From: Amphirosellinia nigrospora | Lineage: Eukaryota; Ascomycota; Sordariomycetes; Xylariales; Xylariaceae | NCBI GenBank assembly: GCA_004123355.1 | Contig: SCHM01000001.1 | Coordinates: 7,202,193 to 7,266,192, forward strand | Length of the DNA stretch: 64,000 nt | Reading direction: 5' to 3' | Shown: piece after piece, positions 35,069-49,943 of the stretch | Layout of the letters: each line of letters opens with the position of its first letter | Position numbering within the stretch: position 1 is the stretch's first letter | Program-made: the position numbers and the translations under genes | Notes under the pieces: model-generated | Databases searched by the model: none | What the model saw: the letters and a program-made list of their open reading frames with translations, nothing else | Told to the model about the DNA's origin: nothing

Positions 35069-36375
35069 ATGCCCACGACACCTTCGACCTCATCCGACAA
35101 GCTGCTCCTCGAGCAGCCCAACACGGCCCGGCGCATGACTTCATCTCTGATCATGGGCCTGACGGCCTCCCTGTCACGCGCCTTCTTATATGGCCTCAAC
35201 TCGGTCGAAGTCACGGGTCTGCAGAGATTTCTAGACATCCTCGACAAGCGGAAAGATATCGATGGGAGGCAGAGAGGCCTTCTTACCGGTAAGCGTCCGG
35301 CCTTATATATTATCAAGAGCTAAAGGCCGGCCAACCACTAATAGTAGGCCTCGGTCAGTGTCTAACCACATCAGCGTGTACGTTTGTCGATGAATCAATG
35401 ACCACTCTATCCGTCTACTGACTTTGGGTCTCATGAGTTGACTCCCATTGCTAGAATCGACGACCCCCTTATGTGGGGGGTGCTGCCCTTGAGATACGCC
35501 TTTAATCCCTCCAACCATCGCTGGGGCCTGGGTGCTCACGACATATGTTTCAAGAACGAGTGAGAGACTTATCTCACCACCACTTACTCGTCGTATATCT
35601 TGTTAGCTGACTCTCATATTATAGCCTCCTCAACGCATTCTTTGTTGCCGGCCAGGTGCTACCCACCTATCGGCTTCAACACTCGCCTCATGGCGGAGTT
35701 TTCCAGCCCACCGTGTCACAAGCGATCAGGCTGCTGTCATCCCGGCCTTTTGTGAAACCCACTCCCGAGGGCGGAGTGACAGCGGATGAAGCCACCATCC
35801 CGGGGCTTCCCCCCGTTTACGCGCGGGACCGATATAGCTGGGTGCACGTCTTCCCCGAAGCATGTGTCCATCAGCATTCCAACATGTTCATGCGTTACTT
35901 CAAGTGGGGGGTGTCCCGCATGATCCTAGAGAGCGAACCCATGCCCGACGTGCTACCCATGTTCATCGACGGCACACACCGCATCATGGCCGAAGACAGG
36001 GGTTGGCCGCGCTTCCTGCCGCGCGGCGGCGCCAAGTTTAAGGTCGCGTTCGGCGAGCTTGTCGACACGGAGAAGACCTTCGGGGACCTGCGCGCGCAAT
36101 GGCAGGAATTGGTAAAGCAGCAGGAGGCGAGGACGTCGGCCCCGCGCGTCCTCGGGGAACTACCAGACGAGCTAAAGTACGGAGAAAAGGCCGTGAAGCT
36201 AAGGATCGAAGTCTCCAGGAGAGTGCGTGAGGAAGTCTTGAAAGTCCAGAGAGGCCTGGGCTATCCCGACAAGGAGCCCCCTGGATTCGGGCTGGCCGAG
36301 ACGTGGACTAGAGAGCCTGGCCAGGATAAGTTCAAAAGTCACGTCGACGATAGTTTGGTCAATAAGAAACAATGA
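35069..36375 (+). CDS. TAZ1: tafazzin (lysophospholipid/cardiolipin acyltransferase)
   Basis: Mitochondrial membrane transacylase that remodels cardiolipin acyl chains. Exons 35069-35288, 35359-35377, 35455-35559 and 35625-36375 sum to 1095 nt and give 364 residues with no frame shift. The acyltransferase motif HX4D is seen in VSNHISVIDDPLMWGVLPLR; its NHISV part is carried by the 19-nt second exon. Also visible are RYAFNPSNHRWGLGAHDICF, the substrate motif FPEACVHQ (FPEG-like) and PMFIDGTHRIMAEDRGWPRF. The first exon has a hydrophobic interfacial segment (SSLIMGLTASLSRAFLYGL). ATAAA appears shortly after the stop (about 36394-36400). The gene is divergent from NOSIP and convergent with the PHO85-type kinase gene. 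Confidence 0.93.
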
Positions 36376-36821
36376 TACTAGTTGACTGAATATTGAATAA
36401 AATGGGAGAGGATGTGACATTTACGCTCTGTAAGAGGTTCGACAATCAAGAAGCGCGCGTCAGTCTCTTATCTCCAGCCTTCTTCGAGGAACACACTTCA
36501 TGCAAATAGAATTGTCTAATGCGAAATGGCAAACAATGGAAACAGAGCACGATAATTTTTGCTCATTAGGAAACCTTTCTGGTCACAGCCTGTAAATGCT
36601 ACATGGAAAGTCTACGACGAGCCTTAGCCGACACCTAAACGCCTCCGTTTGCCCAGCCTCACTAAACATATTATTCCGCGCAAAAATCGCTCCAGACGAA
36701 AAGAAAGCATCTTTGAAACGGCTCCTACGCAAACTGCGTGTCCAAAAGTAGACCTGCTGGGGAAAATCACCGACGCTATAGCCTCTGCGTTGGCATCCAA
36801 GATGCAACGCGGTACTAAGAA
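36376..36821. other. convergent spacer
   Basis: Lies between the tafazzin (+) and CDK (-) 3' ends. It holds a likely polyadenylation signal near 36394 for tafazzin. No gene seen. Confidence 0.6.
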
Positions 36822-38885
<2,064 letters not shown>

Positions 38886-41184
38886 ATGCGACCCCTCCAG
38901 GTTGACGACACCTGGACCGCTCGTCCGCGACGTGCCGCCAGACCTCATGACCGGGATGCCCGTCTAACTCATACAGCCGCTAGCAACTACGTGTCCTTCT
39001 GTATTGCCGATGAGGCATCGCTTGATTCCCGTCAGGGCCGGTCCGTGTTGCCAACACGCCCCGGGACTCGAAGAAGGTTCCCGACCCGTCCCTCATAGGC
39101 GACCGAGATCACCCAGTAGACGACGCGACTTCATGCTCCCCGCTCTCGAGGCCTCCCTCCTCTCGCAGAGTTCCATCTCACTGCTATCACAAGCTCCGCC
39201 ATCCTCGGTATCACGCCCTATCACGCCCATGACGCCCGGTCCCTCTTACATCAGCTCTGCCGGCAGCAGTTCGTTGTCGAGAAGGAACTCGTTCACCAGC
39301 TCACTGTCTGATGACGCCATCGGGTACGGCCGAGAGTCTCCCGGTGAACCTGCTTCCGCTCCAAGTATGCTCGATAGCGGGAGCGCTCCGCAGCTTGTTA
39401 TGCCTAGCATCAATATGCCAAGTCGCCGCCCGTTCACTGAGACTGGCAAGGGTCTTGGGCGCTTGAAGATCCTTCTGGCCGGCGATTCTGGTATGCGACT
39501 TGACCCCCTTCGGCTATCGCCCTTCTGACCATCCATCTTTTACAGGCGTTGGGAAAACATCCTTATTGAAAGCGATTGTCCAAACCTGCGATCATATCGT
39601 GCACGTAGATCCGATCTCGCCTCTGACTGAGGCTGATCAAGCCTGTCTACAACCTGACATCATGTCTGTATCGCCAAGAAGACGATCGCTACCAATGACT
39701 ACCATCTCCGAAGTCCACGCAAGCACAAAACCTTACCCGGAATGGTGGCATGAGCTAAATGCACCTTCTGCGTCCCACAAGCGGAAGGGACGGGACGACC
39801 ATGTGCTGGAACGCAACATCTGCTTTGTGGATACCCCGGGATATAGCTCTCGATCGTCGGTATGTTGTTTCGTCCGTGTTATTCCGACTTCTACTGACTC
39901 ATTTAGGCGATAGAGACGATCGTACATTGCGTGGACTACGTCGAATCCCACTTCAACAAAGTATTGTCAGATGACTTAAGTGAATTGGAAATGATGAATA
40001 TGCTGGGAGGTGACGGTGGTTGTCAGGTGGACGTTGTCCTCTATCTTGTCTCACACAGTAAGCTCTCGAACTAGCATTAAGAGAGACAAACGTCTAACAT
40101 ACGCCGAAGGCCTGAAACCAGCCGACTTGGAATACATACGCCGTCTCGCTCCTCTGACGAATGTCATTCCCATCTTATCCCGAGCCGAATTACTTTCAGC
40201 ACAGCAAACTGCATCATACAAGCAGAAAATAGCCACACAACTCGAGAACGCCGGCATTCGGCCATTTACTTTTACACCTATGACACCCCAGGAAAAGCGG
40301 GAGCCGTCAACTCCGTGTATTCCCTACACAGTGTCCAGCGCAACGGAGTCCGACTACGATACCATGGTCAGTTCCCCGGAGTCTTTTCTATTCCCTTTTG
40401 GCATTTTTAGCCTCAGTTGCTCCTGCATGCTCCTGAGACATTGGTCAAAATTTATTCTTCATGGTGATTGCTGACTCCGGTTGTTAAACAGGATGCCAGT
40501 CTGCTCATGAGTTCTGATTACTTGCAACCGCTGATACCGACGGATCTTTCCTTTTTGGCCGAGAAGATTTTCAGTGTTGATGGAGCTTCCTGGCTTCGGC
40601 ATTCCGCGGCTAAGAAATATCTACAGTGGCGTGAGTCGACACCAAAGCGGCCCCGTGACCTGTACCGACCGCTTGCTCCTCCGGAGCCGGATCATTCATT
40701 GGCGTTGACCCGATTGTCTCAAGCGCTTGCCATTTATCGTGGGCCGCAGCAAGGTGAGGCAACAGCGCAGTTTCATGTGGTAGATTGGGCTACGGAGCTG
40801 CAGCGGAGCTTGGCAAACGAGAGGTCGCGATACGAGGCCCTGTCGCGTGGGGAGCGGGCACTCTGGCTCACGGAGAAGCTCCATGAGTGCGTGCAAGACG
40901 GTACCCTAGTAGCGGCAAGCCGGGGCACGGAGACAAACAGCGACGGACGGCGGACAAGAGTGGGACGATACGGGGCGTCCAAGACCCAGCAGCATCAAGA
41001 CCCGCTAGGGCTGCTTCAGGTGGCAGCAGACCTAAAAGCGACGGGCTGGAAAGCTGTGGAAGTGCTGAGCAGCCTGAGCCTAGTCGGTCTAGCGTTCTGG
41101 ATCAGTAGGCACGGATGGCCTACGAAAGCGGCCGAGTTAATTGACGAGTGGATGGGTTTTGAGGACGACCAGTGTACGAGATGA
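38886..41184 (+). CDS. septin-like P-loop GTPase with C-terminal hydrophobic segment
   Basis: About 660 residues. A Ser/Pro/Arg-rich N-terminus (RRDFMLPALEASLL, SSVSRPITPMTPGPS) leads to a septin-type G domain. G1 is ILLAGDSGVGKTSLLKAI, split by an intron at about 39491-39545; G3 is VDTPGY. Further introns lie at about 39859-39906, 40059-40110 and 40367-40491. After IVHCVDYVESHF and QVDVVLYLVSH, the region NVIPILSRAELL sits where septins carry NVIPVIAKADTL, so the G4 AKAD is replaced by SRAE. The C-terminal half lacks a coiled coil and has a hydrophobic stretch VLSSLSLVGLAFWIS near the end. Between about 39060 and 39110 the reading frame changes by an amount that fits two missing bases or an unresolved intron. 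Membrane attachment is an inference. Confidence 0.75.
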
Positions 41185-42448
41185 TGTCAGCGGGCTTCTC
41201 ACGTCTGTATTTGCTACGCACCCTGCTCTGCAGCTTAATTGATACAGTGGGTTCCAAGGGGGTTGGTGTGGTGGTACGATACGATATCTTGTTGCGATTT
41301 TGAGGTGGGAATATTTATGCCCGGGACTGAGTTGTATTGTAGGACACGCACCTAAACTCGATTGAATAATACGAGACTAAGCTCTCTCCCTACTTGTATC
41401 TATGCTGAAGCTTGTTCCTACTCCCTTTTGCGTGACTGGTTGTCGTATCTAGCCCGTGACATAATATCATGCATTAGTATGGATAACGCGAGCCACAACA
41501 GCTGCAACTATGTTTAATGCGTTGATATTGAAAGCTACTACGCTCTTCTATAAATGAAAAGAAGAGAGAGAGAGAGAGAGAGAGAGAAGAAGAAAAAAGT
41601 GGTGTTTAAATAATAAGGTACTAAGAAATAGCATTAAGCATAGGTAGGTACCTAGCTACATACTAAGGTAAGGTAGGTACATACATATAAGGTAGGGATA
41701 CCGGTTGACAGGTTGCCCCCCAAAAACACAGTCGCCAATGCTCTCTTCGCCGGACTTGATTGGGTGATCTACCTGAAAAGGCCCCACAAGACTGTTATTG
41801 TTGTGAGCACTAGACTCGTCCAAGTACACTACAGGCAGGTAGGTACCGACACTACTTCCCCAGCAATATCTATTTTTGTTTGGTTGCCATTGATCGTGTC
41901 TGATGTCGCTGTCGCTCTCTTTCTCTCTTTCTTTCATTCTCTCCTCCTCACGCACCTGGCAGGACAACAACCAGACCAACTACCGCCTTTTGCCTTTTGC
42001 GTGCATTCATCACGTCTCGTCGACATCGCGTCGAGCTACTTAGCAATCCCTAGACTCGTAGTGGGACTCGGCGTGTTTGTCCACTCTAATCCGCCAACGA
42101 GGTATATTCATTGTGAACTCGCTCCTGGCAGAGCAGACAGTATAGATCCATCCATCCATCCATCCATACGCCATATGCCATAAGCCACAAGCCATTCCAG
42201 GACGCGGCACATAGTTCACAGTGCACAGCCAGCATATGAATGGCATGGCATCACCTGCGTTGTAGCCATCTTCCGACATCTTTATAATCGACTAAAACAG
42301 ACGCTCGACTCTCGTTCCCGCCCGGTACGCCGATCATTGACCGCACCACCTCACCTCACCTCACGATTCCACAGCTGCCCCGATTCTGCCCCGACCCCGA
42401 CCCCGACCACACAGCACAATACAGCACAGCACCTCCCCTCCTCTCCCG
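41185..42448. other. interval between septin-like gene and poly(A) polymerase
   Basis: Same-direction spacer with TAGGTA-type words around 41640-41700 and CATC repeats near 42147-42170. The CACCTCACCT and CCCCGA runs near 42345-42400 belong to the polymerase leader. No gene is supported; a 156-codon open frame at 41713-42183 has no recognisable features. Confidence 0.5.
41563..41587. repeat. (AG)12 microsatellite
   Basis: Perfect dinucleotide run in the intergenic spacer, followed by GAAGAAGAAAAAA. Confidence 0.95.
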
Positions 42449-44642
<2,194 letters not shown>

Positions 44643-45312
44643 GACAGATTATGAGCCAATTATATATCTGGCATCGCCGGAAAGGCGATATGACTTGAGG
44701 CATCTAATGTTATCCTTTCAGCTGTGGCAAAACTAACTTCACAGTGTCTCCCAAGGATGACGTATTGACCTGCGATGAGTTGCTTTCTCCAATCTTCCCA
44801 CCCTTGAACGATACGCCCACAATCATGAGAGTGAGGTGAATGCTGATCAAGAGTTGGAATTGTACTCCCGAAAGAACACAAAACGAAAGCAAAATGAAAC
44901 ACCAAAGGCACAAGGCGTTGTTGTTATGGTCTGTAACGAACGACTCATCATTGGGCGGGTCAATGAACAAAGCGCCCTAGGGCTTTAATTGGCGAGCTAA
45001 GCATTCTAATAAGTAACCGGTAGGAAAGGGGCAAAGACATGGTCGGTTTGTATGTCGGGTCCTGGCCCGGCTCCTACGACACATGTTGTAATTTTAAAAT
45101 AGACTGTTGGAGTGGCTCATATGTGGTGGGCTGACTCGAGATCTAGGGTACATGCGAAAGACACGACAATATCTTGCATGGAAACGGGATGAATCGAGGT
45201 GTATCTAGAGGAAACTACTAGATATAAACAGAAAACCCAATAAAAATTCGCTTTGAGGGGCTCATAGCCCCTCGGCCTAATGTACTGAACAAACTACCTT
45301 TGTTTTTAATGG

Positions 45313-45329
45313 TTTTTTTTTTTTTTTTT
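45313..45329. repeat. poly(T) run of 17
   Basis: Uninterrupted T17 in the interval between poly(A) polymerase and ITC1. It could reflect an A-rich 3' end on the reverse strand or a reverse-transcribed insertion, but no flanking duplication is seen. Confidence 0.85.
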
Positions 45330-45858
45330 AGAAATGAGACTCGGTCACGATGTTGATGGAACCTCATTTATCTGTTCGTCTTTGTATGTGAAAGGTGCAT
45401 TTCTTTTCGTCCTAAAACATCTCTATCATGTATGCATCTACGGTCCCCCAAACAGACCATCTATAATCACACAACACGGGGCTGGATGGTTTGACTAAAA
45501 GAATCCAGACCAGAAAAAACACCACTGAAGAAAACAACAGGTTGTATACATATCCCCATATGTGGTAAATTCATCGGTTCTCACTTATCGACATGACGTA
45601 CAAAAATTCCATGGCAATTTATATAACGGCTAGTTGCTATAACTGCGCTTCCCTCGCTCGCCGCTTCCCTCTACCCTTCCTCATGATAGGACATAAATAG
45701 ATAGATAATTCATCGCAAGTTCAAGACCTCGTGTGAATAACTCCCATGCCATGCCCAACTTTTTACCTCGCCCCTTATCCAGCCCACCAACCCGTGCTCC
45801 TTTAGTTAGTTCCCCCTTCTATCGAGTAAGCCAACCTAAGTGATACTGCTTATGTATA

Positions 45859-45887
45859 TGTGTGTGTGTGTGTGAGTGTGTGTGTGT
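45859..45887. repeat. (TG)n microsatellite with one GA interruption
   Basis: About 14 TG units broken once by a GAG. Non-coding. Confidence 0.95.
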
Positions 45888-46594
45888 AACCTTACCTTCA
45901 CATCGCCGGCCGGAAACCGGTCGAGATGGAGTAAGGAGGGAGGGGAAAAAAAAAGAAAACATTGTAGGATCCATGTTGATGCTGTTTTTAGTTCAAAGTG
46001 CCGCTCTATGATTCATGAAACGCCTAAAAATCTTCAGACCCGCCTCCCAAACCATCAAAGTAAGAACTGCCCATATCAATGAGGAACGCCAGAACCGTCC
46101 ATGTTTTTTATGTTTGTCATCGATCAGCGCGGGAGCCACTTCAGTGTGAGAGGCCGAGAGACCTTTTTGACGCCATCGGCTGTTATGTATCCTATCCCGT
46201 GTGTTTCTCTCGTGCGGGGTTTTGCGGCTAGGAAATAAGGTTGCATGTAGAAAGTCCGAATCGCCGTAGATCCAGAGCTGGCGTAGAGGTGAAGGCCAAG
46301 CCAGTCGTAGAAAAAGTGGAGAGAGCCTTGTACAAGAAGTCCTCTTTCTACATATCAAGTAGCAGCGTTGGAACGTATACCTAGGTAGCCTCGGGGTGTA
46401 GTAGGATGTGATGCGTCTAGCGAAGCCGGGTCTCAATAGAGACCGGTCCATCCAAGGATAGAGCTTAGTGTTAGGCGTCCCATGTTTTCAACCACCGGCT
46501 AAGATGCGACTGACCGTTCCGAAGGGACTCTGGGTTGCTAAAGCGTTCCCTTGTTTGGATAGAGCTGCATGAGATCTAGACAGATATGATCTCT

Positions 46595-49500
46595 CTAGCC
46601 CCGACTTTTTCGCCCACCTTTTCGTTTCGGTGGCGGCGGTGGTTCACTATGAAGATGCCCTAACAAATCAATCGCCATTGTGTTGGTCCAATCGAGGCAG
46701 CGGAAATGAGTCGGTTCTGGGCTAGGCTGGACCTTCGTTCTGGTGCTCATGCGTTTGGCCTCCTCCTTCTTACTACTTTCTTTCTCCTTGCTCGTCTCCT
46801 CTGGAGGGCTAACATATCGAGCTCTGTTCTCCATATTCTCCACAATCTTGTCTTTGTAAAGCAGCAATTCCTTGCGCAACTTGACCTCATTAAAACCGCG
46901 AGGATCGAGCCAGTTCAACAAGGAGTCCACTTGGCTGGGTTCGGAGTAATATCCCCATTGCCGCGCGTTGAAGACACTTGTACGTCCTTCTTCCATCTTC
47001 TTCCGTTGGGGTACCGTCATTTTGAATTTGGCTTTATATTCGTCCTGATACTGAGTTGGGAGGTCGATGTAACCCTCGCGTTCCATATCATCAGGTCCTT
47101 GAACCCATATAGAACCGTTGGCATAGCCAGCATGAGCCGTGGAACTATTTGGTAATCCGGTATATGGCATGCCATTGCGTTCAAACCAGTAGTATCGGTT
47201 CCAGAATCGATCCTTACCCAAAACACGAGTCCTTCCACAATCGGCCTCACGCAAATCGTTGTCGGTGGTGGCGATTTCGTCTTCAAACTTCTTGATCTCA
47301 TCCTCCTTTTTCTGAATATCCTTGACAACTTTGAGGAATCGTTTTGACTGCTTCGGGGCCTTGGCCGCCAATTCTGCTTCTCTCTTACGCTCTTGCTCCT
47401 CGCGCTTCCGCTGGCGTTCCACTGCTCGGTCTCCACCGCGCCGAAGACTTCGACGAGCTCGACCGTCATCGTCAGTCTCATTCCCATCCTCGCTAGGGTC
47501 AATAGGCGAATCATAGCCTCCACTCGTTTTGATATCCCCATTGCTCTTCGCAACATCCGTACTATCGGTAGGCGGTGATGGCGGTGTATTGTCTGGCAAG
47601 AGGACCCTCCGCTCGTCATTGAGAGCTTTAAGCTCCTCCATCCTAGAAATTTGGTCAGTTTGTGTACATGATAAAGACAGTTGGATTAGTGAGACATACG
47701 CTTGTTTCCGATTCCGCTGCAACTCGATTTTCTCTTTTCGATAAATAGTCATGGTAGTGGCGCATTCATCCATATAGCCACGCAAGGCCTTGGTCTCCAT
47801 CGTTAGCATGCAAATGACCTGCAGAGCGGATATGCGAAGATTAAGGTCCAAGCTTGAGTACTGATCTTGAATAAGTTCTCGGCTGGGTTCCTCATCCGGT
47901 GGAACCAGCTCTGTAAGCAGCTCTTCACAGGCAGCGGTCTGTCGCGGATTTTTTGAAAGTTGGTATAGAAGCCCAACCATCATCATCTCCCAGCCACCAT
48001 CTTGAAAGTTACGTTTCTTCAACTCTTCAATCCAGTTAAAACCAACAAGTAGTTCGGGTGCGCGATGTTTCGCGGTGACCTCGGGCGTCTTCTCTTTCTC
48101 AGCCGCTTCGGCCTCAGCCCTTAATCGCTCTGCTTCTAGCTTCGCCAGGCTACTCCTGGTGGCACGAACAGCTGGTTTCGGTTCAGGCTCCGGTTCAGGT
48201 GTTGGCGATGTACTTTCGTCCTCGTCCTCGTCATCATCTTCGTCTAACTCGGGTAAGTTGACCAGTAGCTCGCCACCATCCGCCTCTGAGCTCACAATTT
48301 GCTTCAGAACCGCACAATGAATCTCGGTGAATAGTTCACAAGGGTTGTCTTTGTTGGCGATTTCTAGGGCCTGTATGAAATCGTCGAACGTGAAGGAGTC
48401 TAGTTTAAATATCTCACAATACACGTTTAATGTGTCCCATGTCTCTAACAATGACCCAACGGATTTCATCTCAATCTTCTTGTTTTGTGCACAACTATCC
48501 ACAACGCCTTCCGGTGGATCACGGCAAAGGAACTTCAGAGGTGGCCGTACATAATCGTCACGCGGAGGGAGTTGCAGATCCTCGATAGGGTATTTTGGCG
48601 GAGGAGGTGGTGGAGGTGGCGGTTCAGGCTGTGTAAATGCGACTGGCGGGGCGCTTTGTCGAAAGGGAACTGGGAAATGGAAAGTGTTATCCCCGGAAGG
48701 GGCGGTAACGGCCCATGGTCTTGGTCAAGAAACATATTCGGACTACCCCTGACCTGTGCGCCGGGCTGGTTGGGTTGATGAACCCGGTGCAATTTGTGAT
48801 TTTTCGGGGCGGGTTTAAGTTCAGGTAACCGGGCTGGACCTAAATTATGGAATGCGCCATTCATACCATTCATGTCGTGTAAGCCATTCGTGGGTTGGAG
48901 AGCACGCTTCTGTGCTTGTTGTTGCTTGCGCTCAAGTAGCTTATTATCGTATCGCAGGTGGGGAGGCACTCGAGTGTCAATGTGGTATCGAGCCGCGACA
49001 TCGTGTTTGACAAGCCAAGGTGCACCATTCCAGGCTTCCCGCGTGACAGTCTTTTTGATAAAAGACCGTAGAACAGACTTTGTAAATATTTTTCTGTCCC
49101 GAAATATGTGTTCGCTATCGAGAACAGCTTCCTCATCCGGTCGGCCATCGATGCTTGTGGAATAACGAGAATAAGGTTGTGTTAACGTTCCATCGGGTAG
49201 GACTTTACTTCCGAGCCGAGCCTTATCTCTAACAATGCCCGTCAAACGTTCTCCCGACGCAAGCTGTATCGTCACAGATTCCCCGGGATAATAGTCGGCC
49301 TTGAATTCATCGTAAATCATATCAACGAGAGTATCGATTCGTGAAATGGTTTGGAATTGCACCCGGCGGAGGACCGGCCCTTTCAGAGCTTCGGGAAACG
49401 CTTGATCTACCTCTTGCGCACCAGCCAGCTGCCCAGCCGATTAGATACTCCTCGAAATAGATCCTTTATTAGACGACACTGAACCTTACCTCGCTTTTGA

Positions 49501-49943
49501 GGGCCTCGAAAAATGTTAGGCCGGAGTGCCCTGTTATCTGGCATATGAACCGTGGCTAGGAATATGTTAACAGCAGTCCAGGTTACATGTGGTGACGTTT
49601 TCTTTTTGGTACAAACCTGATTATAAAATCAATTCTATCCATATCAGCCATTAGTACGGCGCTGATGAAGTGCACGGATTAGAAGCGACTCGACCAAACT
49701 TACCGGGCCAAATATTCTTCATACGTCGAAAAGACCTCGCCAGTATGCTGAATATGCCAGACCTAAAGTGACAGATGGGTCAATAGACCGCATTTTGAAG
49801 CTGCGCAACACGGGAGCGGTACCTCTACAGATTCATCATCGATCTGAGGCGGCTGGAGGAACTGCACCGGCTTTCGCTTAAACAGAACCTATTCATGTGA
49901 GCTAGGCGCATTACACGAAACCACCTCGTGGCGCACTTACCAT
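46595..49943 (-). CDS. ITC1: ITC1-like subunit of the ISW2 chromatin-remodelling complex (WAC, DDT, WHIM)
   Basis: Accessory subunit that pairs with an ISWI ATPase to slide nucleosomes and repress transcription. The start codon forms an exon of three bases (49941-49943) followed directly by GTAAGT. The next exon gives VLFKRKPVQFLQPPQIDDES, then VWHIQHTGEVFSTYEEYLA and ICQITGHSGLTFFEALKSE, the WAC DNA-binding domain. The DDT domain is LLETWDTLNVYCEIFKLDSF to ILKQIV-like sequence, preceded by a run of Pro. Acidic and helical linkers follow, then GKDRFWNRYYWFERNGMPY (WHIM/WSD) and WGYYSEPSQVDSLLNWLDPR. The tail is basic and ends KRKGGRKSRG. One missing base lies between about 48665 and 48690. 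The short exon just before ICQITG is not fully resolved and may hold another. Confidence 0.9.

Larger units (their letters stand above)
44643..46594. other. 2-kb convergent interval
   Basis: Long for a spacer between two stop codons. It holds a 17-base T run and a (TG)n microsatellite, described separately. A reverse frame at 45993-46451 (152 codons) has a hydrophobic patch near its end but overlaps the presumed ITC1 3' UTR and shows no family motif. A non-coding transcript is possible; nothing is supported. Confidence 0.45.

Noticed and set aside
45993-46451. 152-codon reverse-strand frame with a hydrophobic patch
   Set aside because: Lies in the presumed 3' UTR of ITC1 and has no family features.
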